Shown: one piece after another, positions 1-11,100 of the stretch
Numbering within the stretch: the stretch's first letter is position 1
Layout: each line of letters begins with the position of its first letter
Assembly: GCA_028015205.1 (NCBI GenBank)
Contig: CM051521.1
Span: 103,950,513 to 104,014,512, forward strand
Length of the DNA stretch: 64,000 bases
Origin: Mytilisepta virgata
Taxonomy: Eukaryota > Mollusca > Bivalvia > Mytilida > Mytilidae
Direction of reading: 5' to 3'
Translations under genes and position numbers: made by a program
Notes under the pieces: generated by a model
What the model was told of the DNA's origin: nothing
Seen by the model: only the letters and a program-made list of their open reading frames with translations
Databases searched by the model: none

Positions 1-859
1 TTTTATGTAAGGTGTGCACCTTTACAACTTTCTGTTTCTTTTTTGATGTTACTACCAATTCTTCGTTGATACTGTCCAAAAGCCATAGAAGAAACTCTTG
101 GGCATCATGTTGTGATGAACCTTTATACTGACTATTATATTTTCCCACCGTGTTTCTAAATGAACTTGATACATCTGAGCTATAATTATTTGACCACAAA
201 CTTTCTAACAATATGGCAAATTGTTCTGTCAAATCATTTTTGTGACTAAACTTCTTTGAAAACCCCTTTGCCCGTAAATCCTGTTTGTGCTGCTTTGACA
301 CAAAATACCCTGTTAAAGCATCTGTGTTACTTAAACACTGTAAAACAGCATTCATAAAACATGTATTGCCATGGTTTTGAATGCCAACTGTTCCAGGACA
401 TACTTTCCATGGCAGTGTGAAAGTCTGAGGTTTTGTTATGAGTGGTCTTGATGTTGAATCTGAGAAGCGTTTGCTTGTTGCATTAGTATCTGCCTGTGAA
501 GTATTGTTTGTCTGAGGATTATAACCTCCTTTACCCCCATTCATATCCTGATTTACATCTGTTGATGAATGACTGTGGCCTTTTTGTCTCAACCGACTTA
601 CTATCTTTTTTACAGATTTTAACAATGGTTTATTGCGCCTTTTATCTTTATGTTGCAATGTATAATATTCTCTTTCACTATTTATTGACTCTTCGTCTGA
701 ATTTATCTGATTAGAAAGATGATGACCCAAACTTTTGCTAAAATGTCTATGATCTAATGTCAAAGAATGATTTTCGGCATTTTGTACAATATTTTCATCT
801 AGAATATCACTTTCTGAGGAAGCTCTTTGTCTTCCCCCGGGGATAATTTCATTCATCAT
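1..859 (-). CDS. USP31/USP43-type ubiquitin carboxyl-terminal hydrolase, N-terminal part (cut by window edge)
   Basis: A cysteine protease of the USP family that removes ubiquitin from proteins. Reading starts at the first of two adjacent ATGs (857-859), seven codons after an in-frame TGA, and stays open for 286 codons to the window edge. Residues 1-150 are a polar, Ser/Asn/Lys-rich region of low complexity. The USP domain then begins: the Cys box GNTCFMNAVLQCL lies near residues 164-176 with the nucleophile Cys167, and the second box HDAQEFLLWLLD near 251-262. The stretch between the boxes (TEQFAILLESLW, then YKGSSQHDAQEF) resembles human USP31 and USP43, hence the subfamily call. The His box and catalytic Asp lie outside the window. 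No good splice donor is seen, so the first coding exon runs off the edge. The gene is divergent from the MGMT-like gene. Confidence 0.88.
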   Translation of the reverse strand, partial: MMNEIIPGGRQRASSESDILDENIVQNAENHSLTLDHRHFSKSLGHHLSNQINSDEESINSEREYYTLQHKDKRRNKPLLKSVKKIVSRLRQKGHSHSSTDVNQDMNGGKGGYNPQTNNTSQADTNATSKRFSDSTSRPLITKPQTFTLPWKVCPGTVGIQNHGNTCFMNAVLQCLSNTDALTGYFVSKQHKQDLRAKGFSKKFSHKNDLTEQFAILLESLWSNNYSSDVSSSFRNTVGKYNSQYKGSSQHDAQEFLLWLLDSINEELVVTSKKKQKVVKVHTLHK

Positions 860-1354
860 CCAGTAAATGATGCCAAATATTCAACAGACGCGAATGCGTC
901 ACATTGAAAACATATTTTGTTGATTTCCTGTTCGCCATGATTGATTCGTCTGTAGTAATTCTAATTCACGGAGCCAAGGACTGATCGATAAGAGCTCATT
1001 CCGTTTGAGCTTTAATACCGACCAAAATCTTTTATACCAGTCGTGTCTACGATATAACATGAACAGTCAATATCTATATGACTTTGTCAATATGCATTAG
1101 CATGAAACGTATTTTTGTTGAGAGTAAAAATTTAGTTGGTCACTTTTACAGTGTTCCCGCGCAAATTACAACGGAATCTCTCTCGGATTTACATTGAAGA
1201 TTCAATGAAAAAGTTAACAGCACGTTCTTTGGTATTTTTTAACCCAAGCAAGTAGAAATAAAAATACGAACACCATATGAATCAGGAAAAGTACACAGAG
1301 TTAAAAATTAAAAAAACCACGTTATCAGAATATTTTGTAAACCTTTTATATGGC
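860..1354. other. Upstream region of the USP-like gene
   Basis: No coding signal or recognisable repeat is seen. The stretch lies 5' of the USP-like start and may hold its promoter and 5' UTR. Because the MGMT-like gene runs the other way further on, a shared promoter or a non-coding first MGMT exon could lie here, but the sequence does not show one. Confidence 0.4.
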
Positions 1355-2745
1355 TATAAATCACAGGCACTTGGTTTCTTAAAAAAAAAAAAAAAAAACA
1401 CATATATCCTAATAATTTTAACAGAAACAAGTGCCTGTGCTATAAGTATAAAAATTTTGTTTTTGCCCCTTCCCCCACTTTTTCCATAATTTTGCATGCC
1501 TAAAATTCAGATTTTACAAGCAATTGTGAAAATTGTGTGCAGGCACAAGTAACGCTACCGTCCATCCTTTGATTCGTACTTTTGTCTGTAAAACCCTTGT
1601 GAACACACTGGACTCAACATCATTCAAGGGATTTTGACCAAACTTGGCACTTACTGGTATAAGTATACTTTTATTCCGGTGTTTAGATTTTCAGATGAGT
1701 AATTTTACACTAGTAGTGTCTTTCTGTAAATAGTGCGAAATTACAGAACAAACAGACAGTCAAGTTTTGTTTATTTTGATTATCATAGGTATTTATAAAT
1801 ACGAATCTTGGTTTCTTGTTGTCACCCGTGGGTTATATTTCTAGGTAGGGTTATCATTCTTGAATTAAATTAAAATTTAATTCTTTATTTCGAAGTTTAT
1901 TTATTTACTTTTTGCTCAAATTTTATTTGAAGTTTTAAAAATGTATTCATTGTTTAAAGTTTTATATTAGCTTATGCTAATTTGGCATAATCCTTGTATT
2001 TTCATAAATTGAATGTAACCTTTTTATATCATAAAGAGTATTTTTGTATACACATTTTGCTTTTCAAGATTTCTTTACCTCCTGCAAAGTTAACTCAGTC
2101 TTTTAATATAGGATTGTTATTGTTAATAAGATTGTTCGAGATAGAATTATGCATGGATAAATGATAATTTAAAATTACGTTTATACAATTGTTGATGATT
2201 TGATGGATTTGTAGAAATTGCCTTTATAAATTATATTCGTTTAATAAAGTTTTCTTTTCTTTTAGAAGCCTGATTAGTTAGCTAGTTTTCAAGGTCAAAG
2301 GTCAAGGTCACAGTGGAACCTGTTAATTCCGTAACAACCTTGTGAACACTCTTAGACTTAAGATCCTTCAGGGGATTTTGACAAACTTGGCATATACCAG
2401 TACTTAGTCCTTATGAATATCTAGAACCCTATTGATTTTCAAGGTCAAAGGTCAATGTCACAGTGGAACTTGTAAAGTGTGTAACACCCTTGTGAACATT
2501 CTTCACGGGATTTTGACAAAACTTGTCAAAGACTTAGTCCTCAATAAATTCTAGAACCCTATTGATTTTCAAGGTCATAGGTCAAAGTCACACTGGAACT
2601 TGTACATTTTTTACACTCTTGTGAACAGACAAACGTACAAATTTCAGGGTCAAATTTTTTTCATGGCGAGGGGATGCCATGCTTCCCGTTGCCCTTGTTA
2701 ATGGGTATAATGAGTGTGGATTCCATAGATACAAGTGCCTGTGGT
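1355..2745. mobile_element. Interspersed element with CACAGGCACTTG ends and tandem AGGTCA-containing units
   Basis: CACAGGCACTTG occurs near 1363, inverted near 1426 and again inverted near 2726, so 1355-1452 can fold as a hairpin around an A-rich loop and the whole interval is bounded by inverted copies. Inside are three diverged tandem units of about 130-150 bp (starting near 2280, 2430 and 2560). Each carries AAGGTCAAAGGTCA-like words followed by a 'cacagtggaac' and 'cttgtgaacac' segment. A less similar unit precedes them at 1560-1690. No transposase reading frame is present. The outer limits are approximate. Confidence 0.5.
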
Positions 2746-2799
2746 CATGTATTATAGTTGTGCATCTGAATTCTTGTATCATTAATATAAATATGTACA

Positions 2800-3716
2800 G
2801 TCATCCCCCATAAATAAGTATTCATCAAAACAAGATGGCCACCAATTGTTGGAAACGGGTACCTGCTGGGTTTAGTGGACATTATTTCTCGTTCCAAGTC
2901 TCCAGTGTAATGAATGTTCTGTGTCCTTTTCTGTAATTCTTCTTTTACACACCACTCAGCTATATTTAGATCTGGACTTTGAACCCATAATTTTCAACCT
3001 GAAAATCCTGCATAGACCGAGCCAGATAGACAGTTTGTTATCATCCTGAAAAATATAGTCATCAATAGGAAAATTATAGACAATCACATTTATGTTACCT
3101 TTCACAACTTCCAAAGTTCTGACACCTTTAAAACATACATCCACAGATCATGAAATTGATCTTATGACATGATGGCGGACACACACAATCAGTCATCCAT
3201 TTTTCTCCCACTTTTCTCCAGACACACACATGAGAATCTCCAATGATGACTTTAAATTCATCACTGAAGATGACTTTGTTCCAGTGAGCATTCACAGTAT
3301 TGTGTAAATTCCATCTGCACCATGTGACAACATTTCTTGTTAACTTCCCGAATACATATTTGTTTTTTCACAGAACACTTGTGAAACCCAGCAGCATGCA
3401 GCATCCTTTCAACAGTTCTCTTGGAGATACACTTGCCCCCGCCCTGATTGAATATATTTGTAATTTCCGTCAATGTGTTACTACAGTGCCTCTTGACACA
3501 AAACGAAAAATGTCTTGAATCCCTGTCTCCAAGTGATTTTGGTGTTCCTCTTCTCCTGATGTTTCCAATATTGCCATGTTGTTCATACATCTTCAAAAAA
3601 CTGTAGACAGTACTTTGTTTAACGCTTGTCAATATCCATTATTTTATGCCTGCATCATTGAGTGGAATGATATGATCTTTTTGATCAGCAGTCAATTCTT
3701 CCCCTTTTCTACCCAT
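2800..3716 (-). pseudogene. Tc1/mariner-like transposase, inactivated copy
   Basis: A start MGRKGEELTADQ is at 3716, followed by an in-frame TAA, then a long open stretch (3632-3261) with the paired helix-turn-helix region (STVYSFLKMYEQHG, CISKRTVERMLHAAGF). Further on come catalytic-domain pieces: WNKVIFSDEFK (first Asp), KGVRTLEVV and YIFQDDN (second Asp), then SPDLNIAEW with the third acidic residue. These pieces are in different frames and separated by stops, so at least two frameshifts and one nonsense change have killed the gene. The order of motifs is that of a DD34E Tc1-type transposase. Terminal inverted repeats were not identified with confidence. Confidence 0.82.
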
Positions 3717-3829
3717 GTTGAAACACTAGCCATAGCGGGAAATTGCAGACATCAAGAATGTCATTTCCTATTGTCACTTGAAGGGCACTTGTTATTTTAA
3801 CATTAACATATACTTACATTAATGACATT

Positions 3830-4135
3830 GTCATGTTGATAGTTGGGAGTAGATGTCAAAGATCAACTTACCGGTAGATGACATCACAGCCATATTGGTT
3901 TTACAAATACTTATGGCAGAGTACTGTACATTTCAAAAAAACATTATGTATATATATCATAACACTCAACATGGTTCAATCTTTTGGATACAAAAATTGC
4001 ACATTTCCATCTACGTCACATTTGTTTACATCATATTTTACCCCAAAATCAAGGAATTAAAGAAATTTTGGAGATATCAAAAACAAAAAAAATGTGCTAA
4101 AATGACCTGCAATTGATGAAATTTGTGAAGTAATT
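3830..4135. other. AT-rich intergenic stretch, nothing recognised
   Basis: Short overlapping reading frames only, with no family resemblance. No repeat seen elsewhere in the window. Confidence 0.4.
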
Positions 4136-4139
4136 GAAT

Positions 4140-4265
4140 TGGACAGCTGTAACAAGTCATTCTGTCCCAAAACAAGTCCGGCCCACGGTCGATCTGTCCC
4201 AAAATCGTTCCGTCCCAAGTCGATGCATCCCCATTCGATCCGTCCCCAAGTTGATCAGTCAGAAT
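4140..4265. repeat. Degenerate short tandem repeat of CNGTCCCAAGTCGAT type
   Basis: About six imperfect copies of a 15-22 bp unit, variants of 'cgtcccaagtcgat', run directly into the E-type core repeats that follow. A related phrase (cgccctgagtc, gccccgagtcc, cgccctta) is found near 49765-49803. Confidence 0.6.
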
Positions 4266-4775
4266 TCTATCTAATGACCCGGCCCGTCATCCAAGATGGC
4301 CACGAGAGCCGAACATAGTTTAACATAGGACCCTATGGGGAATTTAATTAAAGATCTTCTTGTGTGAAACCAGCAGCAATGATCCTAATAGGTGGCCCTC
4401 TTTTAGAAATGTGTCTGATGACCCTGTCCACCATCCAAGATGGCCACCAGAGCTTAACATAGTTTAACATAGGACCCTATGGGGAATTTACTGAAAGATC
4501 TTCTTGACTGAAACTGCTTGGCCTATTGGAACAACTCCTGACAGCAATGGTCCTTAAGTGGCCCTCTTTCAAAAGTGTTTCTGATGATCCTGCCCACCAT
4601 TCAAAATGGCCACCAGAGCCAAACATTGTTAAACATAGTACTCTAGGGGAAATTTACTTAAAGATGTTCTTTTTTAAAACCACTGTGCCATTTGGAACAA
4701 AATTTAGCAGCAATGGTCCTTAGTTGGTCCTCTTTCAGAATTATTTCCCATGACCCCATCCGTCATCAAAAATAA
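4262..4775 (+). mobile_element. E-family core repeats, old truncated copy
   Basis: Three diverged units (around 4290, 4435 and 4600) share the core phrase 'ccaagatggccaccagagc', then 'aacatagtttaacatag', then 'gaccctatgggg', then 'gatcttcttg'. Neither terminal hairpin is present, so this is an ends-off fragment. Orientation is plus, the same as the MGMT-like gene downstream. Confidence 0.65.
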
Positions 4776-5005
4776 TTTGACATTTACAACCAATTTCATT
4801 GGTTGGGCAACCCGGATTAAATTACAAATACTTTTTTAAAAGGTTGTACTATATAACCTGGTTTAGGTAGTTTATGCTTTATAAATTCATTTGTTCAATG
4901 ATAGTTACTATACATCCAGACAAGGGAAATCTGTCCCTAAATATAATGCTGCAATAAATCTTTAATTCGTAAACAAATTATTTTAAAAATTTGTGTTTGT
5001 TTTAG

Positions 5006-5171
5006 AAAACAGAATAATGCCACAACGGAAATTAAAATGTAGTTATGGACCAACAAATAGCTATCTAGTGACATCCCCAATTGGAGATGTAGAGATTGTT
5101 AGCTGTCCCAAAGGATTACATTCAGTGTCACAGATTGGTGACTCTGATGAATGTTTTCAGCCAGACACAAG
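5006..5171 (+). CDS. MGMT: MGMT-like coding exon 1
   Basis: Acceptor TTTAG ends at 5005, ATG is at 5017 and donor AAG|GTAGAA starts at 5172. It encodes MPQRKLKCSYG through FQPDT and two bases of the next Ser codon. The bases 5006-5016 contain no stop, so coding could in principle continue from an upstream exon. Confidence 0.85.
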
Positions 5172-8100
5172 GTAGAATTTTCTCTTTGCTTTAGCACACA
5201 TTACTGCATGTATATACTTTTTATACCCCCACTCATAAGAGGGGGACTATACTGCATTCACCTTTCCCATTCATTCATCTGTTTGTTCTTCCGTTTGTCC
5301 ACAAACATTTTTTGTCAAATTTTTCCCAGCTTCTACTAGACAGAATGATTTCATAATTAGTATGTAGCTCTGACATAATGAGTTCTATGTTGTCTTCTAT
5401 TTTCAGTTCTGCAGGACCCAAACTTCCTGTTTGACGGGACTTTGACTTTGTAAAAATACAATATTACACATGAAGAATTATGTCGCATTTTTTCTCACCT
5501 TCTACACGTCAGAATGATGTCATTTTTTGTATGTTGCCTTAACATGATCTGGTTGTACGTTGTCTCCTATTTTAAGTTCGCCTCAACAAAGTTGAGGGGG
5601 GACTATTTGAGTACCCCTGGCGTCCACATCTGCCTGCATGTCCATATGCGCAACTGTCCACAGCCAGTTCTCAGTTACTAGTTGACAAAGGGTCATATAA
5701 TTTTGTGTGCAGGTGTATGATGAAGAGACTGACCATGTGACCTAAGATGAAGGTCACATGACCCATATTACACGGTTGACTGGCTTTTTAGTTTTATGTC
5801 AAAAATCAGTTTAACATACAAAGTGACCTACAATCATATTACTTTGTGTGAGGGTGCATCTCAGGGAGTAACACAACATCCCACCAAAATTAGGTCACTC
5901 TGACCTTCTTATCGCACTTCATTGACTTAGGTTAACTTTTACGTCCGAGTTCAGTTCTCTGATACCAAGCGACCTACAATCATATTACTTGCTGTAAGAG
6001 TACATCTCTAGACAGCCACACACCAAAATTAGTGGGGAAATGAGGCGAACTTTGTAATCATAGATTTCTGGTCAGTACTGTCAGTCCCCTACTTCTTGTT
6101 TGACTGGACTTTGAATTTGTAAAAATACAATGTTACACATAAAGATTTATGTCTAATTTTTCTCAGCTTCTGCATGGCAGAATAATTTCATAATTGGTAT
6201 ATAGCTTTGACGTAATGAGTTTTACGTTATATCCTATTTTCAGATCTGCTGGACCCAACTTCCGGTTTGACGGGACTTTGACTTTGTAAAAATACGATGT
6301 TACACACAAAAATTTATGTCACATTTTTCTCAGCTTCTATATGGAAGAATGATTTCATATTTTGTAGGTTGCTTTTAAATGATGGGATGTTCGTTGTCTT
6401 ATATTTTCTGTTCTAGGGGACCCCAATTTCCTGTTTGACTGGACTTTGACTTATGTTACACATAAAAATTTATGTCACATTTATCTCCGCTTTGATAGGG
6501 CAGAATGATTTCATATTTTGTATGTAGCTTTGACATGATGAGTTGTACTGACCCAACTTTCTGTTTGACAGGACTTTGACTTTGTAAAAAAATGTTACAC
6601 ATAAAAATTTATGTCTTTTTTTTTTAACAAGTGGGAGTTTCCTTAGCACGTCATTGCATGCAACTTCTTGTTTTCACAAAAACAATTAATCTTTACCACT
6701 ACTCAGTAGTTTTTGCCCTTTAAAAATACTTACTGACATGACTTAGTCAAATGCTTTGCTCTGGAACACGTTTCATATATATAAAACTTTCCTTCTCTGT
6801 GTAGTAAAGAATCAACAGTAAAACAGTTATTGGACATAATCTATGTTAATGAAACACAATTTGATTATCTATTTATCAAAATGGTTTGAGCAAGATCCGA
6901 AGTCAAGTGGTAATTGTTATTTTTATCATTTGTTGTAAATATTTCATTAGTTCAACAAAAAAAATATGTCTGTTTACAGTTACCAGACCGACCCTAATTT
7001 GACATTTTATTTCTGTCTCAAAGTGAAAAATTAACTGAACTCGTGTCAAAAGCAAAGTTAGAGTTTCCAAAAAAACATTTGATGAAATAAAAACTTTGCC
7101 CCCGTTTTTTTTTCCAGCCTATAACGAAGGGAAATAATCCAATCATTGAAAATATGGGTAAACTAGGCCCCATGCACAACTCGGACCTTTTATCATCACT
7201 TGGCTTCCGTCGTTCGTCCATCGTCCATTAACTTTTCAAATTTTAATCTTCTCTGAAACCACTGGGCCAAATGAAATTAAATTTGGCAGGAACATCTAAA
7301 CATTAACATTATTAAGGTCCTTGATAAAGTTTGCTTAGTTTGTACCGATCGGACAACAGACATGGCCGCTATGGGCAATTGTTGAATTTGATTGGCTGAG
7401 TTTCCAAAAATCTTCTCCCCTGAAACTGCTAGGCCAAATGGAACAAAAGGAGGTCATTTATAAAGTTTCCTCATTTTTCCTGATCAAGTACAGATATGGC
7501 GACCATGGGCAGTTCGTTTCTCATTGGCTGATAAAAAAAATCTTCTTCTCTTAAATCACGGGGCCAAATGGAACGAAACTCGACAAGAAGATATTTGGAG
7601 GTCCTTTACAAAATTTTCTCATTTCTTCCCGATTGAACTACAAATATAGACGACATGGGCAATTCTTTTTTTTTGATTGGCTGATATAAAACAATCTTCT
7701 CCTCTGAGTCACTTGGCCAAATGGAACGAAACTTGACACGAATCGTCTATGGGAGGTTCTTTACAAAGTTTCCTCATTTCGTCCCGATCAGGCAACAAAC
7801 ATGGTTGCCATGGGCAATTTTTGATTCTCATTGGTTGATTTAAAAAAAGAAAAATTATGGAACTACTTGGCCAAAACTGTCAGCCAAACTTGACAGGAAG
7901 CATCTATGGAAAATCTTTTAGGCCAAAAAAATAAAAGTGCTAGGTTCTCAGGCACCGCTGCATCCGAAAAATCCTCCCGGGTCGGCCCTTTTTTTCTTAG
8001 TAAAATCGATTGTAGAAATAAATAATTTTTATAGTGTTCTAGCTTGCCCTAAACAAATGGAAGGGTTGGTCACCCTTGATGCCCTTTGAGTCTCATAAAT

Positions 8101-11100
8101 GTACCCTTTCTTTCAGAACATGTTTTTGTTGTCATTAATTGACCAAATTAAGTTCAAAGTTTCAGTATCTTTTGCTGTTACAGAAAAAAATCTGCAGAGT
8201 TGCTCCCCTTTGATGATCAATTTTCTTTTCAATTCAAATTTTTTCTGACAAGGAAAACATAAAATTTATATTTAATTGTTGAATAACAAATAAAAAATGA
8301 ATTTTGAGAAAAAATGACACTTCACTTGACCAGTAGAATGAAAGCTAACTCAACTGTTGTCAGACTGTTGACCATCAAATGCATGTGGAAATAACACTTT
8401 AGATGTTCACATGAAGTTGTAAGCATTTAATAGAGAAAATATTGTATAAATCATAAAATTCTACGAGTAACCATATCAAGTCAATGACTTCACCTAAATG
8501 TTTTCATTTTTTCAGTTTTTAATGATCAGTATTTTGTTTTTTACAAAGGTAATTTAAATGTTTAATTCTTGACTTAAAAATTATTTTTTTTAAATTACAA
8601 TAATAAATCACCCTTTTTAGATTAGTGCAAACTTACTAATCTGTTTTATGTTCATACATGTTTAAATATGACTGTTAGTCCCCTTCCGGCAGATGTGAAT
8701 GTTGAAGGGGACTATAGGTTTGCACATTGTTGTCCATCCGTCAGTCAAATTACAGTTTTACGGTCTTTTTTCAGAAAATGTTTAACCAACTGATCTTATT
8801 TTCAAGGTATGTGAGCTTATAATGATGAATTACAGATCAAGTTGAGTTTCATACTGATCGGACAATTATTGTGAGAGTTATTGCCCTTGAAAATTGAAAT
8901 TATTGCCAAAATAATAGTTTTCAAGACTTTTTCTCAAAACCATTTTACCTAATGATCTTATTATACCCCATGCGACAAAGTTGCATAGGGTATGATTTTT
9001 TTACCCGTCTCTCAGTCAGTCCTGTTCTTTTGAGCGCAACAGAATTTCATGAAACTTTGTAGTTAATAAGGACATAGTATGTAGATGTGCATATCGACAG
9101 GAGATTTCAGTTCAGTTTTTTTCTAGGATTTATGCCTCTTTGAAGTTAGATTTTTGCCCAAAATATACTAGTGAAACAGTTTGTGAGCACAACTCCTATG
9201 AATCCACACAACAGAATTTCATGAAACTTTGTAGTTAATAAGGACATACTATGTAGATTTGAATATCCACAAGAATTTGTATCAGTTGACTTTTGTAGGA
9301 GTTGTGAGTCTTTGAATTTAGGAATCAGGTGAGGTTTTGTTTGCCCAGTGACAATATGGGGGCATGGGGTATGTGAGTGTGCTGTTTCATTTTTAGCTCA
9401 CCTGGCCTAAAAGGCCATGTGAGCTTTTCTCATCACTTGGCGTCCGTCGTCGTCTGTCGTCGTTAACAATTTTTCAAACATCTTCTCCTCTGAAACTACT
9501 GAATGGATTTGGATAAAACTTAGCATGATTGTTCCTTAGGGTATCCTGCACGAATTTTATGCTTCAATTTTTGATCCGTCAAAAAACATGGCCACTGTTA
9601 CTAAAAATAGAACATAGGGGTCAAAATTCTGGCTGGTTGAAAGTGTTCAGCATGATGAGAGCTACATGTGTGCTTATTTTCATGAAAATCTGTCAACTGA
9701 TGTTAGTGTTATTGCCCTTTTTTGACATTTTTGCTTTTTTTTATGTTATTATTGCAAAAATCTTCTCCTCTGAAACTACTAAATGGATTTGGATAAAACT
9801 TGCACGAATTTTATGCTTCAATTTTTGATCCGTCAAAAAACATGGCCACTGTTACTAAAAATAGAACATAGGGGTCAAAATTCTGGCTGGTTGAAAGTGT
9901 TCAGCATGATGAGAGCTACATGTGTGCTTATTTTCATGAAAATCTGTCAACTGATGTTAGTGTTATTGCCCTTTTTTGACATTTTTGCTTTTTTTTATGT
10001 TATTATTGCAAAAATCTTCTCCTCTGAAACTACTGAATGGATTTGGATAAAACTTAGCATGATTGTTCCTTAGGGTATCCTGCACAAAGTTTATGCTTCG
10101 ATTTTTGATCCGTTGAAAAACATGGCCACTGTTACAAAAAATAGAACATAGGGGTCAAACAACAGTTTTTTGCAAATATCTCAAAAATCATTAGGTTATG
10201 GCAAATTCTGGCAGGTTGGAAGTGATCAGCATGATGAGAGCTACCTGTGTGCTTATTTTCGTGAAAATCTGTCAACTTATGTTAGTTATTGCCCTTTTTT
10301 GACATTTTTGGCTTTTTTTTAAGTTATTATACTGAGTCCCAATGAAAACGCAACACCAAGATTAACATAGATAAAATTTATATGAAAAATAATGGTATGT
10401 CAACAATGTATATTTTGAAAATTTCATAACATCAACAACAAATCGATATCAGAAATGGAAAGTCAAGTTTGTCTTTTGTCACTAAAATTTAAAGTTGAAT
10501 GTACGACTGTCACTTTACGAAATCCCATTTTCAATAGCGAATGTGTTCTCCATTTGCAGCGACGCATGCCCTGCATCTCCTCGGCATTGAACGAATCAAA
10601 CGTCGAATACGTTCTTGTGGAATGTTATTCCATTCCGCTTGCAGTGCATTTTCGAGCTGTCGTAGCGTTATTGGCATTGGTTGGCGTCTTCTGACAGCCT
10701 GTCCAAGTTGATCCCAAAGGTGCTCTATCGGGCTTAAATCTGGAGAAAACGCTGGCCATGGAAGAGTCCAAACATTGTTTGCATTAAGAAAGGCAGTTGT
10801 TGGAAAATGTCAAGTTCCTGGTGTCTACGGAGGAACAGAATAACAGTAGGGCGTAGCACTTCATCAATGTATCGTTGAGCTGTTAAATTCCCATTGATGA
10901 CTAAAAGGGGAGTCCAATGATTTAATGATATGCCCCCCTATACCATAACGCTGTCAACTGATGTTAGAGTTATTGCCCTTTTTTGACATTTTTTGCTTTT
11001 TTTTATGTTATTATTTCAAAAATCTTTTCTCTGAAACTACTATTCAAAATCAGATGAAACTTGGTAAGATTGTTCCTTAGGGTATCCTGCAAAAAGTGAA

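Noticed and set aside
3300..3518. 72-residue plus-strand frame
   Set aside because: Antisense shadow of the dead Tc1-like transposase at 2800-3716.
9529..10073. Two 96-99 residue open frames with a hydrophobic middle
   Set aside because: They arise from the 254-bp tandem duplication inside an E element and share its sequence exactly; the hydrophobic look comes from T-rich DNA.
10455..10694. 79-residue plus-strand frame
   Set aside because: It is the antisense shadow of the Tc1-like transposase fragment, whose motifs read on the minus strand.
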